From Mesorhizobium sp. Z1-4 (GTDB lineage Bacteria > Pseudomonadota > Alphaproteobacteria > Rhizobiales > Rhizobiaceae), in contig NZ_RCIO01000007.1 of NCBI RefSeq assembly GCF_004000235.1, forward strand, positions 47,164-111,163: a stretch of 64,000 nt of DNA, given 5' to 3'. Below are positions 1-7,897 of the stretch, in pieces; positions within the stretch are counted from its first letter, which is position 1, and every line of letters begins with the position of its first letter. Made by a program: the position numbers and the translations under genes. The notes beneath the pieces were generated by a model. The model had not been told where the DNA came from. It made no database searches and saw only the letters and a list, made by a program, of their open reading frames with translations.

Positions 1-1
1 G

Positions 2-1531
2 GAAGCTGCCTATGCGATGCTCGCCTGCACCCGCATCGGAGCGATCCATTCGGTCGTGTTCGGCGGCTTCTCTCCCGACGCGCTGGCCGGGCGCATCGTC
101 GACTGCGATTCCAATTTCGTCATCACCGCGGATGAAGGTCTGCGCGGCGGCCGCACCATTCCGCTCAAGGCCAACACCGACAAGGCGGTGGAGATCGCGG
201 CCAAGAGCAAGGTGAAGGTCAAGAACGTTCTGGTGGTGCGCCGCACCGGCGGCAAGATCGACTGGGTAGACGGCCGCGACCTCTGGTATCGCGACGAAAC
301 GCAGTCGGTGAAGCCGGACTGCAAGCCGGAGAAGATGAAGGCGGAAGACCCGCTGTTCATCCTCTATACGTCGGGTTCGACCGGCAAGCCCAAGGGCGTG
401 ATGCACACCACCGCCGGCTATCTCGTCTATGCCTCGATGACGCATGAATACGTCTTCGATTATCACGACGGGGATATCTACTGGTGCACGGCCGATGTCG
501 GCTGGGTGACGGGCCACAGCTACATCGTCTATGGCCCGCTCGCCAACGGCGCCATCACGCTGATGTTCGAGGGTGTGCCCAACTACCCGACCGCGGGACG
601 GTTCTGGGATGTCGTCGACAAACACCAGGTCAACATCTTCTACACCGCGCCGACGGCGATCCGCGCGCTGATGGGTGCTGGCGACAGCCACGTGACCAGG
701 ACATCGCGCAAGAGCCTGCGTGTGCTTGGCTCGGTGGGCGAACCGATCAACCCTGAAGCCTGGGAGTGGTACTACAATGTCGTCGGCGACAAGCGCTCGC
801 CGATCGTCGACACCTGGTGGCAGACAGAGACAGGCGGCATTCTGATCACGCCACTGCCGGGCGCGACCGATCTCAAGGCCGGGTCGGCGACACGGCCCTT
901 CTTCGGCGTGCAGCCGCAACTGGTCGACAATGACGGCAAGGTTCTCGAGGGTGCTGCCGACGGCAATTTGTGCATCACCGATTCCTGGCCGGGGCAGATG
1001 CGCTCCGTCTATGGCGATCACGAGCGCTTCGTGCAGACATATTTCTCCAGCTACAAGGGGAAATACTTTACAGGCGACGGCTGCCGCCGCGACAAGGACG
1101 GCTACTACTGGATCACCGGCCGGGTGGACGACGTCATCAACGTTTCAGGCCACCGCATGGGCACTGCGGAAGTGGAATCGGCACTGGTCGCGCATGACAA
1201 AGTGTCGGAGTCGGCGGTGGTCGGTTATCCGCACGACATCAAGGGCCAGGGCATCTACGCCTATGTTACGCTGATGGCCGGCGAAAAGGCGTCCGAAGAC
1301 TTGCGCAAGGAGCTGGTCGCTCATGTGCGCAAGGAGATCGGGCCGATCGCCTCGCCGGACAAGATCCAGTTCGCGCCAGGCCTGCCGAAGACCCGCTCTG
1401 GCAAGATCATGCGCCGCATCCTGCGCAAGATCGCCGAGGATGATTACGGCGCGCTGGGAGATACCTCGACACTTGCCGACCCGGCGGTCGTGGACGATCT
1501 CATCGCCAACAGGCAGAACAAGAAGGGCTAG
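2..1531 (+). CDS. acs: Acetyl-CoA synthetase, 3' portion (5' end outside window)
   Basis: Acetate:CoA ligase (AMP-forming). It activates acetate with ATP to acetyl-AMP and then transfers it to CoA in the cytoplasm. The reading frame is already open at base 2, so the gene starts upstream. About 510 residues are present of the roughly 650 usual for the family. Visible motifs are the adenylate-forming P-loop [11 protein letters not shown] (near 364-400), the WWQTETGG motif near 823-840, the hinge region [13 protein letters not shown], and the C-terminal catalytic-lysine segment [11 protein letters not shown] (near 1385-1417), where family members are inactivated by lysine acetylation. The stop is TAG at 1529-1531, 3 nt before the LysE gene, so the two may be cotranscribed. 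Identification is secure; only the missing start limits the entry. Confidence 0.97.
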   Translation, partial: EAAYAMLACTRIGAIHSVVFGGFSPDALAGRIVDCDSNFVITADEGLRGGRTIPLKANTDKAVEIAAKSKVKVKNVLVVRRTGGKIDWVDGRDLWYRDETQSVKPDCKPEKMKAEDPLFILYTSGSTGKPKGVMHTTAGYLVYASMTHEYVFDYHDGDIYWCTADVGWVTGHSYIVYGPLANGAITLMFEGVPNYPTAGRFWDVVDKHQVNIFYTAPTAIRALMGAGDSHVTRTSRKSLRVLGSVGEPINPEAWEWYYNVVGDKRSPIVDTWWQTETGGILITPLPGATDLKAGSATRPFFGVQPQLVDNDGKVLEGAADGNLCITDSWPGQMRSVYGDHERFVQTYFSSYKGKYFTGDGCRRDKDGYYWITGRVDDVINVSGHRMGTAEVESALVAHDKVSESAVVGYPHDIKGQGIYAYVTLMAGEKASEDLRKELVAHVRKEIGPIASPDKIQFAPGLPKTRSGKIMRRILRKIAEDDYGALGDTSTLADPAVVDDLIANRQNKKG

Positions 1532-1534
1532 CCT

Positions 1535-2146
1535 TTGGACCTCACATCGCTGCTGATTTTCGCGGGCGCGCTTGTCGTGTCCGCTGGGTCGCCCGGACCC
1601 AGCATCGCTGCTCTCGTCGCGCGTGTTCTGACGCGCGGCGTCAAGGACGTGCTGCCTTTCCTGGCGGCGATGTGGATCGGCGAGGCGATCTGGCTGTCGC
1701 TGGCAATTTTCGGCCTGGCCGTAGTGGCGCAGAGCTTCCACCTCGCCTTCGCGGTCATCAAATGGGCCGGCGTCGCCTATCTTCTTTGGCTCGCCTGGAA
1801 GATGTGGACCGCCCCCGTCGCGGAAGAGGGTGCTGCGCTGCCGGCCTCGGACTCGCCCTTCAAGCTGTTCTTCGCCGGCATGGCGGTGACACTCGGCAAT
1901 CCGAAGATCATGGTGTTCTACCTCGCGCTTTTGCCGACCATCGTCGATCTCGGCTCGGTGACCATTGTCGGCTGGGCCGAACTCACTGCCACCATGGCGG
2001 TGGTGCTGATCGCGGTCGATCTGGGCTGGACCTTCGCCGCATCCCAGGCGCGCCGCCTGCTTCGAAGCCCGCGCGCCACGCGCATCGCGAACCGGGTGAG
2101 CGCAACGGCGATGGCGGGTGCCGCGGGTGCGATCGCCACGCGCTAG
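1535..2146 (+). CDS. LysE/RhtB family amino-acid exporter
   Basis: Inner-membrane exporter of the LysE/RhtB type, 203 residues, the usual length. The start is TTG at 1535, only 3 nt after acs; AAGGG in the end of acs can serve as ribosome binding site. The N-terminus has the family signature with a GSPGPS motif around residues 18-23 that follows the first hydrophobic segment. Five to six hydrophobic segments follow, and LGNPKIMVFYLALLP sits near residue 120, where the family has its conserved NPK. The substrate cannot be told from sequence; RhtB-type members export homoserine, threonine or other amino acids. The C-terminus is alanine-rich. Confidence 0.9.
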   Translation: MDLTSLLIFAGALVVSAGSPGPSIAALVARVLTRGVKDVLPFLAAMWIGEAIWLSLAIFGLAVVAQSFHLAFAVIKWAGVAYLLWLAWKMWTAPVAEEGAALPASDSPFKLFFAGMAVTLGNPKIMVFYLALLPTIVDLGSVTIVGWAELTATMAVVLIAVDLGWTFAASQARRLLRSPRATRIANRVSATAMAGAAGAIATR

Positions 2147-2425
2147 CTAGCAGCCAATCTGGCGGCGGATCTGATCGACCAGCCGTTTCGACGGGCAGAC
2201 ATTCTCGCAGGGGATGCCATCATCGTCGCCGTCTGCACGGTCATAACCGCTACACCACAAGATCACCGCTTCTTCGCAGGATGAAACCTGCTTGCAGGTT
2301 TTGCGCGCCTGAGCGAGGCGCACGGGTTCGGTGAGCTGCGCAGACATGTCGAGCGGTTGCGCCCGCAAGCCGCCGGAAGCAGCCAGCACGGCGACGCAAA
2401 TTGCCAGGATCAGCGCATGTTTCAT
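2147..2425 (-). CDS. Small secreted protein with excalibur calcium-binding domain
   Basis: A 92-residue protein with a signal peptide (hydrophobic residues 4-17, likely cleavage after RAQ near residue 23). The mature part has six cysteines and the excalibur signature DGDDDGIPCE at residues 65-74, an EF-hand-like calcium loop with a cysteine. Excalibur domains are found in extracellular bacterial proteins, often linked to nucleases; the role of stand-alone copies is unknown. The stop lies directly against the end of the LysE gene (convergent, with no room for a separate terminator). The start is ATG at 2425 (CAT on the plus strand), placed so that the signal peptide is intact. Confidence 0.75.
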   Translation of the reverse strand: MKHALILAICVAVLAASGGLRAQPLDMSAQLTEPVRLAQARKTCKQVSSCEEAVILWCSGYDRADGDDDGIPCENVCPSKRLVDQIRRQIGC

Positions 2426-2575
2426 CGGGCTGTTTCCCCCCGCCCGACATTAGCCGCAATCGGTTAGCCGGCAAGCGGTTTGCTGCGGTGCTTGATGGCG
2501 TCGGTGCTGACAGTGCGAACGGCCTTGCGGCGGCCGGCTTTTGGCGGCATCATCGCGCGTGTGTTCAACAAACTG

Positions 2576-2589
2576 AAAGGAGGTGATCC
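2576..2589 (+). promoter_or_regulatory. Extended Shine-Dalgarno sequence
   Basis: AAAGGAGGTGATCC. With the preceding G (2575) this gives 15 consecutive bases complementary to the 3' end of alphaproteobacterial 16S rRNA (known sequence GGATCACCTCCTTTC). It ends 1 base before the ATG of the 21-codon ORF at 2591. Ordinary genes in this window have 4-7 complementary bases. The match length is seen directly; the functional meaning is inference. Confidence 0.8.
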
Positions 2590-2590
2590 G

Positions 2591-2656
2591 ATGTCGAGTG
2601 GTTTCAACCGTAGCGTGGCCCCGGCGGATCGTCCTTTCAGGAAGCAATCTTCCTGA
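2591..2656 (+). CDS. 21-residue small ORF behind a near-complete anti-16S sequence
   Basis: ATG to TGA, 21 codons: begins MSSGFNRSVAPAD and ends RPFRKQSS. It is basic at the C-terminus and has no hydrophobic stretch, so it is unlikely to be a membrane peptide. The complementarity to 16S rRNA just upstream (2575-2589) is exceptional, and a strong intrinsic terminator follows at 2781-2804. Together these suggest a short transcript of about 200-300 nt whose main feature is ribosome binding. I do not recognise the peptide family. It could be a true small protein, a leader peptide with no structural gene, or the translated part of a regulatory RNA. No gene lies downstream on the same strand before the convergent vWA gene, so attenuation of a following operon is unlikely. 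Confidence 0.6.
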   Translation: MSSGFNRSVAPADRPFRKQSS

Positions 2657-2687
2657 CAGGCGCGTGAAGCGCGGCCGGTAGCCGGTG

Positions 2688-2731
2688 CATCGGAACGAAA
2701 AGCGGATTCCGGTTTTCGCGCAACTCCGATG
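2688..2731. repeat. Imperfect intergenic palindrome
   Basis: Outer arms CATCGGA (2688-2694) and TCCGATG (2725-2731), inner arms CGAAAA and TTTTCG, around GCGGATTCCGG. The core resembles a palindromic intergenic repeat I remember as common in Mesorhizobium and relatives; that memory cannot be verified here. It lies between the small ORF and its terminator, so it would be transcribed and fold into a hairpin. Confidence 0.5.
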
Positions 2732-2780
2732 ATCTGACAAAGCTGCCGCCACGGGCCGCGTCGCGGACGGAAAGCACGGA

Positions 2781-2804
2781 GGGCCGGCGAAAGCCGGCCC
2801 TTTT
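2781..2804 (+). terminator. Intrinsic terminator after the 21-codon ORF
   Basis: Perfect 8-bp stem GGGCCGGC (2781-2788) / GCCGGCCC (2793-2800) with GAAA tetraloop, followed by TTTT and CC. The T-run is on the plus strand, so it ends a rightward transcript, which can only be that of the small ORF. Confidence 0.85.
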
Positions 2805-2839
2805 CCGTCACTGCGGATGCTCCAGCTGGGTTGCCGCTT

Positions 2840-4156
2840 CTATTTTGTCAGCGCAAGGCGCTCGATATTGGCGGCGATTTCCTGGAAGGCCGCGTCGAGT
2901 TCGGCGCCGGTGCTGGTTTCGAAATAGTGTCTTACAGTCCGGCCACCCTCGGTTGCGCAGTCGCGCATCACATCCTTGGCCGCGGCTTCGTTGAGCATGA
3001 ACCCGATGGTGAATATCTCGATACCATCCGCCTTCATGGCATCGCACAGCCGCTTGGCGTAGTTGCTCGAGCGGCGTGTCTGGGCGCCATCGGGCGTTTC
3101 GCTGCGGCCTACGCCGGCATAGGCAGTGTTGAACTCGCCGTCGGTCATCAGGATGGCATATTTCGAAACTTTGCCGGGGTTGTGGTCTGCCGGTTTTGCA
3201 GCCGTCGGCAGTACCGGTGCCCAGTTCGGCGACAGCAGATACCAGCTCCACTGAATGCCGATGTGACCGGCGGTGTAACCGGAGGCGCGGAACCTGCGGA
3301 TCGAACGGTTGAGTTCGTCGAGGTCGGTCGTCAGCGGGCGAAGAGCGTCCGACGGGCAATAGGAAAGCCTAACGTCGCGGTTGACCATCGCGTCATAGGG
3401 CGAGGCGTCAGTGAACTGCAGCGAACCCTTGCGTTCGGTCGCGCAGCCATCGAAACCGCCGCCGGCCGCGGCCGCAAAGGGTGCGTCTAGGCGCGGCGGC
3501 TCGCCGCCAGTCGGGCGCCTTTCGACATGAACCGTGTTTGACAGAACACCGGTATTGACTGCTGTGGCGTAAGGAACGAGAGCCACGCGAACGCGTGGAT
3601 TGGTTTCGCTGTTGGAGGCAAGCAGTGTCTCGACAGCGTTGCGGGCGGCGTTCTTCAGGTCGGTGAGTTTGCGCCCTGCCATCGAGCCCGTGACGTCCAG
3701 CATCATAGCGACTTCGATCTTCTTGTCGGAGTAGACAGCAGCCGACTCGACACTGATCTTGCGTGTGGAGGCGGTGCCGAAGACCGGAAAAGCCAGCTCG
3801 ATATTAACGCTGGCGACAGCGCGCAGCGTGCGGGCAGCGCGATCGGCGGTGAGGCTGTCCAGGGTGATGTTGTTGGTGTCGGCGAAACCGGTACCGCCAT
3901 TCGCGAAGAGAAAGGCCTCAACGGTCTCGCGCGCCTTGTCGGGCGCAAGCCGGCCGGTGGTGATGTCGCGCGCAGTCGAGGTGACGGCGGCGTCGAGCGC
4001 ATTGAGCAGGTTGGAGCGGGTCATGGTGACCTGGCCGATATTGAGGGCAAATCCGGCCGCGAGCACAAGCGCGGCCGAGACCGCTGCCGTCATGACGGCA
4101 AAATTTCCGGCGCGGGCGGCTAGGAACGAGTTTACGGCAGTGCGCAACGGGTTCAT
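2840..4156 (-). CDS. TadG-like pilus assembly protein with von Willebrand A domain
   Basis: About 438 residues from the ATG at 4156, chosen over upstream in-frame ATGs because GGAGACAG lies just before it and because MNPLRTAVNSFLAARAGNFA is the usual TadE/TadG-type start. Residues near 15-45 form one hydrophobic segment (FAVMTAAVSAALVLAAGFAL) typical of the Flp/TadE-like N-terminus. A vWA domain follows with a MIDAS-like DVTGS near residue 150 and a late TIGFMLN strand. TadG-type proteins take part in Flp pilus assembly or adhesion at the cell envelope. No other tad genes are in the window, so this is an orphan copy, as is common in rhizobia. A weak CtrA-like site lies at 4300-4314. Confidence 0.82.
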   Translation of the reverse strand: MNPLRTAVNSFLAARAGNFAVMTAAVSAALVLAAGFALNIGQVTMTRSNLLNALDAAVTSTARDITTGRLAPDKARETVEAFLFANGGTGFADTNNITLDSLTADRAARTLRAVASVNIELAFPVFGTASTRKISVESAAVYSDKKIEVAMMLDVTGSMAGRKLTDLKNAARNAVETLLASNSETNPRVRVALVPYATAVNTGVLSNTVHVERRPTGGEPPRLDAPFAAAAGGGFDGCATERKGSLQFTDASPYDAMVNRDVRLSYCPSDALRPLTTDLDELNRSIRRFRASGYTAGHIGIQWSWYLLSPNWAPVLPTAAKPADHNPGKVSKYAILMTDGEFNTAYAGVGRSETPDGAQTRRSSNYAKRLCDAMKADGIEIFTIGFMLNEAAAKDVMRDCATEGGRTVRHYFETSTGAELDAAFQEIAANIERLALTK

Positions 4157-4387
4157 TGCATCTGTCTCCAAACGAAACGCTTTGACGCTGTTCGAAAACG
4201 GTGGTGCAGGAAGGCTGCCAGACGGACGGGACGCGGCCGCGTGTTTGCGCAGATCACCATAAACTATTGATTTTACAGCCTTCGAGCGTCGAAACAGGGT
4301 TAGCAAATCGTTAAGATTGGCGGCGCTCGACTGGCAATTGCTCTATCCGCACCCGGCGCCCGTGCCGCCGCGGCACAAGGCCTGGGC

Positions 4388-4810
4388 TCAACCGCAGAAA
4401 GGCGTGCGTTTGCCGCCCGCATACGGCTTCGCAAACTTATTCGAGGCCATAGCCTCCGCAACCGGGCGTCCGTCGGGTGCCGTCACGTCGGCCAACACGC
4501 GCCCATAGAACTTGCCGCCGCCGATATTGGTCATACCGACGGGGCCATTGCCGATCATTTCCGCAAGCGCGTTTCTGGAGCGTGCAGCCGCAATGCGTTC
4601 GCCAGCGCAGCGGCTTCTCAATTCCGGTGCATCGATGCCGCGAACGCGGACGTTGACTGTGATCAGGTGGCCAGGCCACACATGCGCCTCCGCCACAAAG
4701 CTGTCGCCGTCGATCACGCGCAGCACCCGCGCCTCGACCGGGCCGGGGATGGTTTCGGCGGCCTGCAAAGGCACTGGCAAAAACAGAAGGATGGCGGCCA
4801 ATCGCAGCAT
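4388..4810 (-). CDS. Secreted thermonuclease-family (SNase-like) protein
   Basis: A 140-residue protein with a signal peptide (MLRLAAILLFLPVPLQAAE). The SNase fold is indicated by RVIDGDSF near residue 30, RVRGIDAPELRSRC near residues 55-68 (the catalytic-arginine/aspartate region of staphylococcal nuclease-like proteins) and GGGKFYGRVLADV near residue 97. The protein ends shortly after a KPYAGGKRTPFC tail. Likely a periplasmic or exported nuclease, although many rhizobial members are uncharacterised. The gene stands alone; its start codon follows an unusual hairpin (4814-4829). Confidence 0.82.
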   Translation of the reverse strand: MLRLAAILLFLPVPLQAAETIPGPVEARVLRVIDGDSFVAEAHVWPGHLITVNVRVRGIDAPELRSRCAGERIAAARSRNALAEMIGNGPVGMTNIGGGKFYGRVLADVTAPDGRPVAEAMASNKFAKPYAGGKRTPFCG

Positions 4811-4813
4811 GAA

Positions 4814-4829
4814 GAGGAAAATATTCCTC
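4814..4829 (-). promoter_or_regulatory. Hairpin pairing the Shine-Dalgarno of the SNase-like gene
   Basis: On the plus strand GAGGAA (4814-4819), AATA, TTCCTC (4824-4829). In the mRNA of the leftward gene this is GAGGAA, a 4-base AT-only loop, then TTCCTC, followed by TTC and the ATG. The only purine-rich ribosome-binding candidate (AGAGGAA) is therefore the left arm. The stem is short (6 bp) and could melt easily. Pairing is seen; regulation is inference. Confidence 0.4.
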
Positions 4830-4875
4830 TATCAGGTAATTTGCAAGCGGATTGACCGGCGCCGCGCGATCCGTC

Positions 4876-5091
4876 TCAGAAGTCGATCGCGCGGCCCTTG
4901 CGTTCCCAGTCGCCATATCGGACCGGTTCCGGCCCTTTCGGGCCGCCAATCTCGGTTTCGCGCTGCTGCTCCAGCTTGCGGGCAGCGCGGCGGGCTTCGG
5001 CCTCGGCCAGGGCACGCCTGGCGGCCGGCGGCAGATCGCGTTTGTCACGACCCGTACCGGCTGCCGTGGTTTCTGTACCCTTGTCGATCAT
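4876..5091 (-). CDS. DUF1674 protein, SDHAF4-like succinate dehydrogenase assembly factor
   Basis: A 71-residue protein from the ATG at 5091, preceded by AGGAG; upstream in-frame codons lack support. The N-terminal two thirds are charged and alanine/arginine-rich. The C-terminus carries the family hallmark GPKGPEPVRYGDWERKG followed by RAIDF at the end. The eukaryotic homologue SDHAF4 binds flavinylated SdhA and protects it before complex II is assembled. The sdhCDAB operon lies 17 kb away in this same window (22044-25892). The protein is cytoplasmic. The call rests on the characteristic C-terminal motif. Confidence 0.85.
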   Translation of the reverse strand: MIDKGTETTAAGTGRDKRDLPPAARRALAEAEARRAARKLEQQRETEIGGPKGPEPVRYGDWERKGRAIDF

Positions 5092-5204
5092 CTGGACTCT
5101 CCTGCGGCATGCCTTCGCCGTTATTGAATGGGAAATCGCTTGACCCCATCCTATATCTGACGAAATCGCGCCGCCTGTGGTCGCGGCACACCCGGAGTTG
5201 AAGC

Positions 5205-6245
5205 ATGAACATGATCCGTACGGCAATGCTGCTTGCCTTCATGACGGCGCTCTTCATGGGCGTGGGTTATGTCGTCGGCGGTTCGGGCGGCATGTTGATC
5301 GCGTTCGTGATCGCGGCGGGCATGAATGTGTTCAGCTACTGGAACGCCGACAAGATGGTGCTGCGCATGCACCGGGCGGTCGAGGTCGATGAGCGCAATG
5401 CGCCGGAATATTACGGCATCGTGCGCGACCTGGCGAAGCGGGCCGGTCTGCCCATGCCGCGCGTCTATCTGATCGACAACGACCAGCCCAATGCCTTCGC
5501 CACCGGGCGCAACCCGCAGAACGCCGCGGTTGCTGCGACAACGGGTCTGCTCAACCGGCTCTCTCACCAGGAGGTGGCGGGCGTGATGGCGCATGAGCTG
5601 GCCCATGTGCAGAACCGCGACACGCTGACCATGACGATCACCGCCACGCTTGCCGGCGCGATCTCCATGCTCGGCAATTTCGCGTTCTTCTTCGGGGGCA
5701 ATCGCGACAACAACAACCCGCTCGGCTTCATCGGCGTGCTTGTCGCGATTATTGTTGCGCCGCTTGCCGCGATGATGGTGCAGATGGCGGTGAGCCGCAC
5801 GCGCGAATATTCCGCCGACCGCCGGGGCGCAGAAATTTGCGGCGAGCCGCTATGGCTTGCTTCGGCGCTGCAGAAGATTGCGGGATACGCCAAGGGCATC
5901 CACAACCAGGACGCCGAGCGCAACCCGGCCACCGCGCATATGTTCATCATCAACCCGCTTTCGGGCGAGCGCATGGACAATCTGTTCTCCACCCATCCGG
6001 CGACCGAAAACCGCATTGCTGCTCTGCAGGCGATGGAGGCTGAGTTTGCCGCGCAGGCTGAGCCGGTGCGGGCCGAAAAGCCGGCCCGCAGGACCGCCGC
6101 AAAGCCGACGCCGCCCGAATCGCGAGACGGCGACGGGCCCTGGGGACCGCCTTCAAAACCTCGGGAGCCGAAGAAGCCCGCAAAGCCTGAGCAAAGTCCC
6201 TGGGGCCGCAATCCGACAGGGCCGAGCACCGGCCGGCGGCGCTGA
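5205..6245 (+). CDS. htpX: Zinc metalloprotease HtpX
   Basis: M48-family membrane protease of 346 residues that helps degrade misfolded inner-membrane proteins. Two hydrophobic segments lie near residues 5-45. The zinc motif HELAH is at residues 130-134 and the third ligand lies in the REYSADRRG segment near residue 200. Two more hydrophobic segments lie between about 145 and 195. The C-terminal 60 residues are a proline/lysine-rich, probably disordered tail that is absent from the E. coli protein but usual in rhizobia. It is followed on the same strand by rsmB after about 80 nt. Confidence 0.96.
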   Translation: MNMIRTAMLLAFMTALFMGVGYVVGGSGGMLIAFVIAAGMNVFSYWNADKMVLRMHRAVEVDERNAPEYYGIVRDLAKRAGLPMPRVYLIDNDQPNAFATGRNPQNAAVAATTGLLNRLSHQEVAGVMAHELAHVQNRDTLTMTITATLAGAISMLGNFAFFFGGNRDNNNPLGFIGVLVAIIVAPLAAMMVQMAVSRTREYSADRRGAEICGEPLWLASALQKIAGYAKGIHNQDAERNPATAHMFIINPLSGERMDNLFSTHPATENRIAALQAMEAEFAAQAEPVRAEKPARRTAAKPTPPESRDGDGPWGPPSKPREPKKPAKPEQSPWGRNPTGPSTGRRR

Positions 6246-6325
6246 GCGGCGCCTGGCGCTCGACAAACCGGGCATCGGGCCTTAAGCGCCGGAACCTCCA
6301 CTGAAGAAGCGGGCATGGCGGGCCG

Positions 6326-7729
6326 TTGGTAGCGAACAAGAAAAACCGGAAACGTTCGGGCGGACCGGGCAGGCGGCCTTCCGACCGGGAAAATGTCCCG
6401 GTCGAGGCGGAACGGCCCGGGCTCGCCTCACGCGTGGCGGCTGCGCGGCTGCTGGCTGCCGTCATCGACAAAGCTACCGCGCTCGATGCGCTGACCGACC
6501 AGGAACATGGGCATCCGCAATTTCTGGCGCTCGATCAGCGCGACCGGGCGCTGGTCCGGGCTATCCTGGTCACCGCCTTGCGGTATCGCGGTACCATCAC
6601 CGCGCTGATCGAGAAGCGTCTGCAGCGGCCGCTACCGGCCAATGCACGGACGCTCGACCACATTCTGCACGTGGCGGCGGCGCAGATGCTCTTTCTCGAC
6701 GTGCCCGACAGTGCGGCTGTGGATCTCGCGGTCTCGCACGCGAATTCAGACCCGCGCAGCCGGCGGTTCGCTTCGCTGGTCAATGCCGTGCTGCGTGAGC
6801 TTGGCCGGCGCAAGGAGCGCGCCTTGCCGGCTGCCCTTGCACAGTCGACCGACGCGCCCGGCTGGTTCGTGGAGCGGCTGCGCGAGGCCTACGGCGCGGC
6901 GCGCGCCGATGCGATCCTCGCAATCCACCGGCTCGAACCGCCGATGGACTTCACCGTGAAGTCCGACCCGCAGGGTTGGGCGGAAAAATTCGGCGGCATC
7001 GTGCTCGAAAACGGAAGCGTCAGGGTCGGACGTCTGCCGGCGCCGGTTGCCGAATTGCCGGGTTATGCCGAGGGCGAGTGGTGGGTGCAGGATATGGCAG
7101 CCACACTGCCGGCGGCGATGCTTGGCAATGTCAAAGGCAAGCGCGTACTCGATCTTTGCGCCGCGCCCGGCGGCAAGACGGCGCAGCTCACCGCAGCAGG
7201 AGCCATTGTCACCGCCGTCGACCTCTCCGCCAGCCGGCTGAAGCGCCTAGCGGCCAATTTCGAACGTCTGAAGCTCAAGGCCGAGATCGTTGAGGCCAAC
7301 GCGCTGAGCTATGCGCCCGACATGCCGTTCGATGCCGTGCTGCTTGATGCGCCCTGTTCTTCGACCGGCACGGTGCGGAGGCACCCCGACGTGCCGTGGA
7401 CCAAGACACCGGCGGACATCGCGAAGCTCGCCGATCTGCAACGCCGGATGCTTGACCATGCCGTGAGGCTGATCAAAACCGGCGGGGTGCTGGTCTTCGC
7501 CAACTGTTCTCTCGACCCGCTCGAGGGCGAGCAGCTTGTGGAGAGTTTTCTTGCAGACAATCCGGAGTTTGCGATCGATCCGGTCAATTCAGCGGCTGTT
7601 CCCGGCAGTGCCGATTTCGTCGCCGAACGTGGCTGGCTCAGGACAACGCCGGAGGCGCTGAGGGTCGAACCCGAGGCACTTTCAGGCTGCGACGGTTTTT
7701 TCGCTGCGCGGCTGGTAAGGCATGGTTAA
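6326..7729 (+). CDS. rsmB: 16S rRNA cytosine-C5 methyltransferase (RsmB/Fmu type)
   Basis: About 467 residues: an N-terminal NusB-like RNA-binding domain (roughly residues 30-160) and a C-terminal SAM-dependent methyltransferase of the RsmB family. Visible motifs are the SAM-binding VLDLCAAPGGKTAQL near residue 275, DAPCSSTGTVRRHPDV near residue 345 with the family cysteine, and FANCSLDPLEGE near residue 390. The start is taken at TTG 6326 (MVANKKNRKR, a basic tail); no better ATG is in frame, and the ribosome binding site is weak. It likely methylates C967 of 16S rRNA, by homology. Neighbours htpX, heparinase-like and purH form a familiar rhizobial order. Confidence 0.92.
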   Translation: MVANKKNRKRSGGPGRRPSDRENVPVEAERPGLASRVAAARLLAAVIDKATALDALTDQEHGHPQFLALDQRDRALVRAILVTALRYRGTITALIEKRLQRPLPANARTLDHILHVAAAQMLFLDVPDSAAVDLAVSHANSDPRSRRFASLVNAVLRELGRRKERALPAALAQSTDAPGWFVERLREAYGAARADAILAIHRLEPPMDFTVKSDPQGWAEKFGGIVLENGSVRVGRLPAPVAELPGYAEGEWWVQDMAATLPAAMLGNVKGKRVLDLCAAPGGKTAQLTAAGAIVTAVDLSASRLKRLAANFERLKLKAEIVEANALSYAPDMPFDAVLLDAPCSSTGTVRRHPDVPWTKTPADIAKLADLQRRMLDHAVRLIKTGGVLVFANCSLDPLEGEQLVESFLADNPEFAIDPVNSAAVPGSADFVAERGWLRTTPEALRVEPEALSGCDGFFAARLVRHG

Positions 7730-7897
7730 CCTTGTCGGTTCATTCATATGTGGCGATGGCTGCTTTGTACAAACCGTTGAATCAGAAGACCTATTGCACG
7801 GCTCCTGCATTGGCGGCGAGGCCGTGGCGTCCGTTTCTGTATGGCGTATTCTCACGCTGGTGACCGATTCACCCGACTTCTAAAATCAGTGTGAGTC

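Noticed and set aside
361..400. Sequence resembling a tRNA T-arm (GGTTCGA) at the start of the window
   Set aside because: It is the P-loop codons of acs; no cloverleaf can be formed. No tRNA was found in the window.
4300..4314. CtrA-like site TTAG-N7-TTAA upstream of the Tad-type gene
   Set aside because: One mismatch in a core base and 145 nt from the start codon. Too weak to call, although CtrA control of pili is known.
5151..5606. Minus-strand open frame overlapping htpX
   Set aside because: Shadow of htpX; His/Arg-rich and no signals.
7730..7897. Possible RNA or small gene between rsmB and the heparinase-like gene
   Set aside because: 168 nt without a hairpin-T-run, palindrome or ORF with a start signal.
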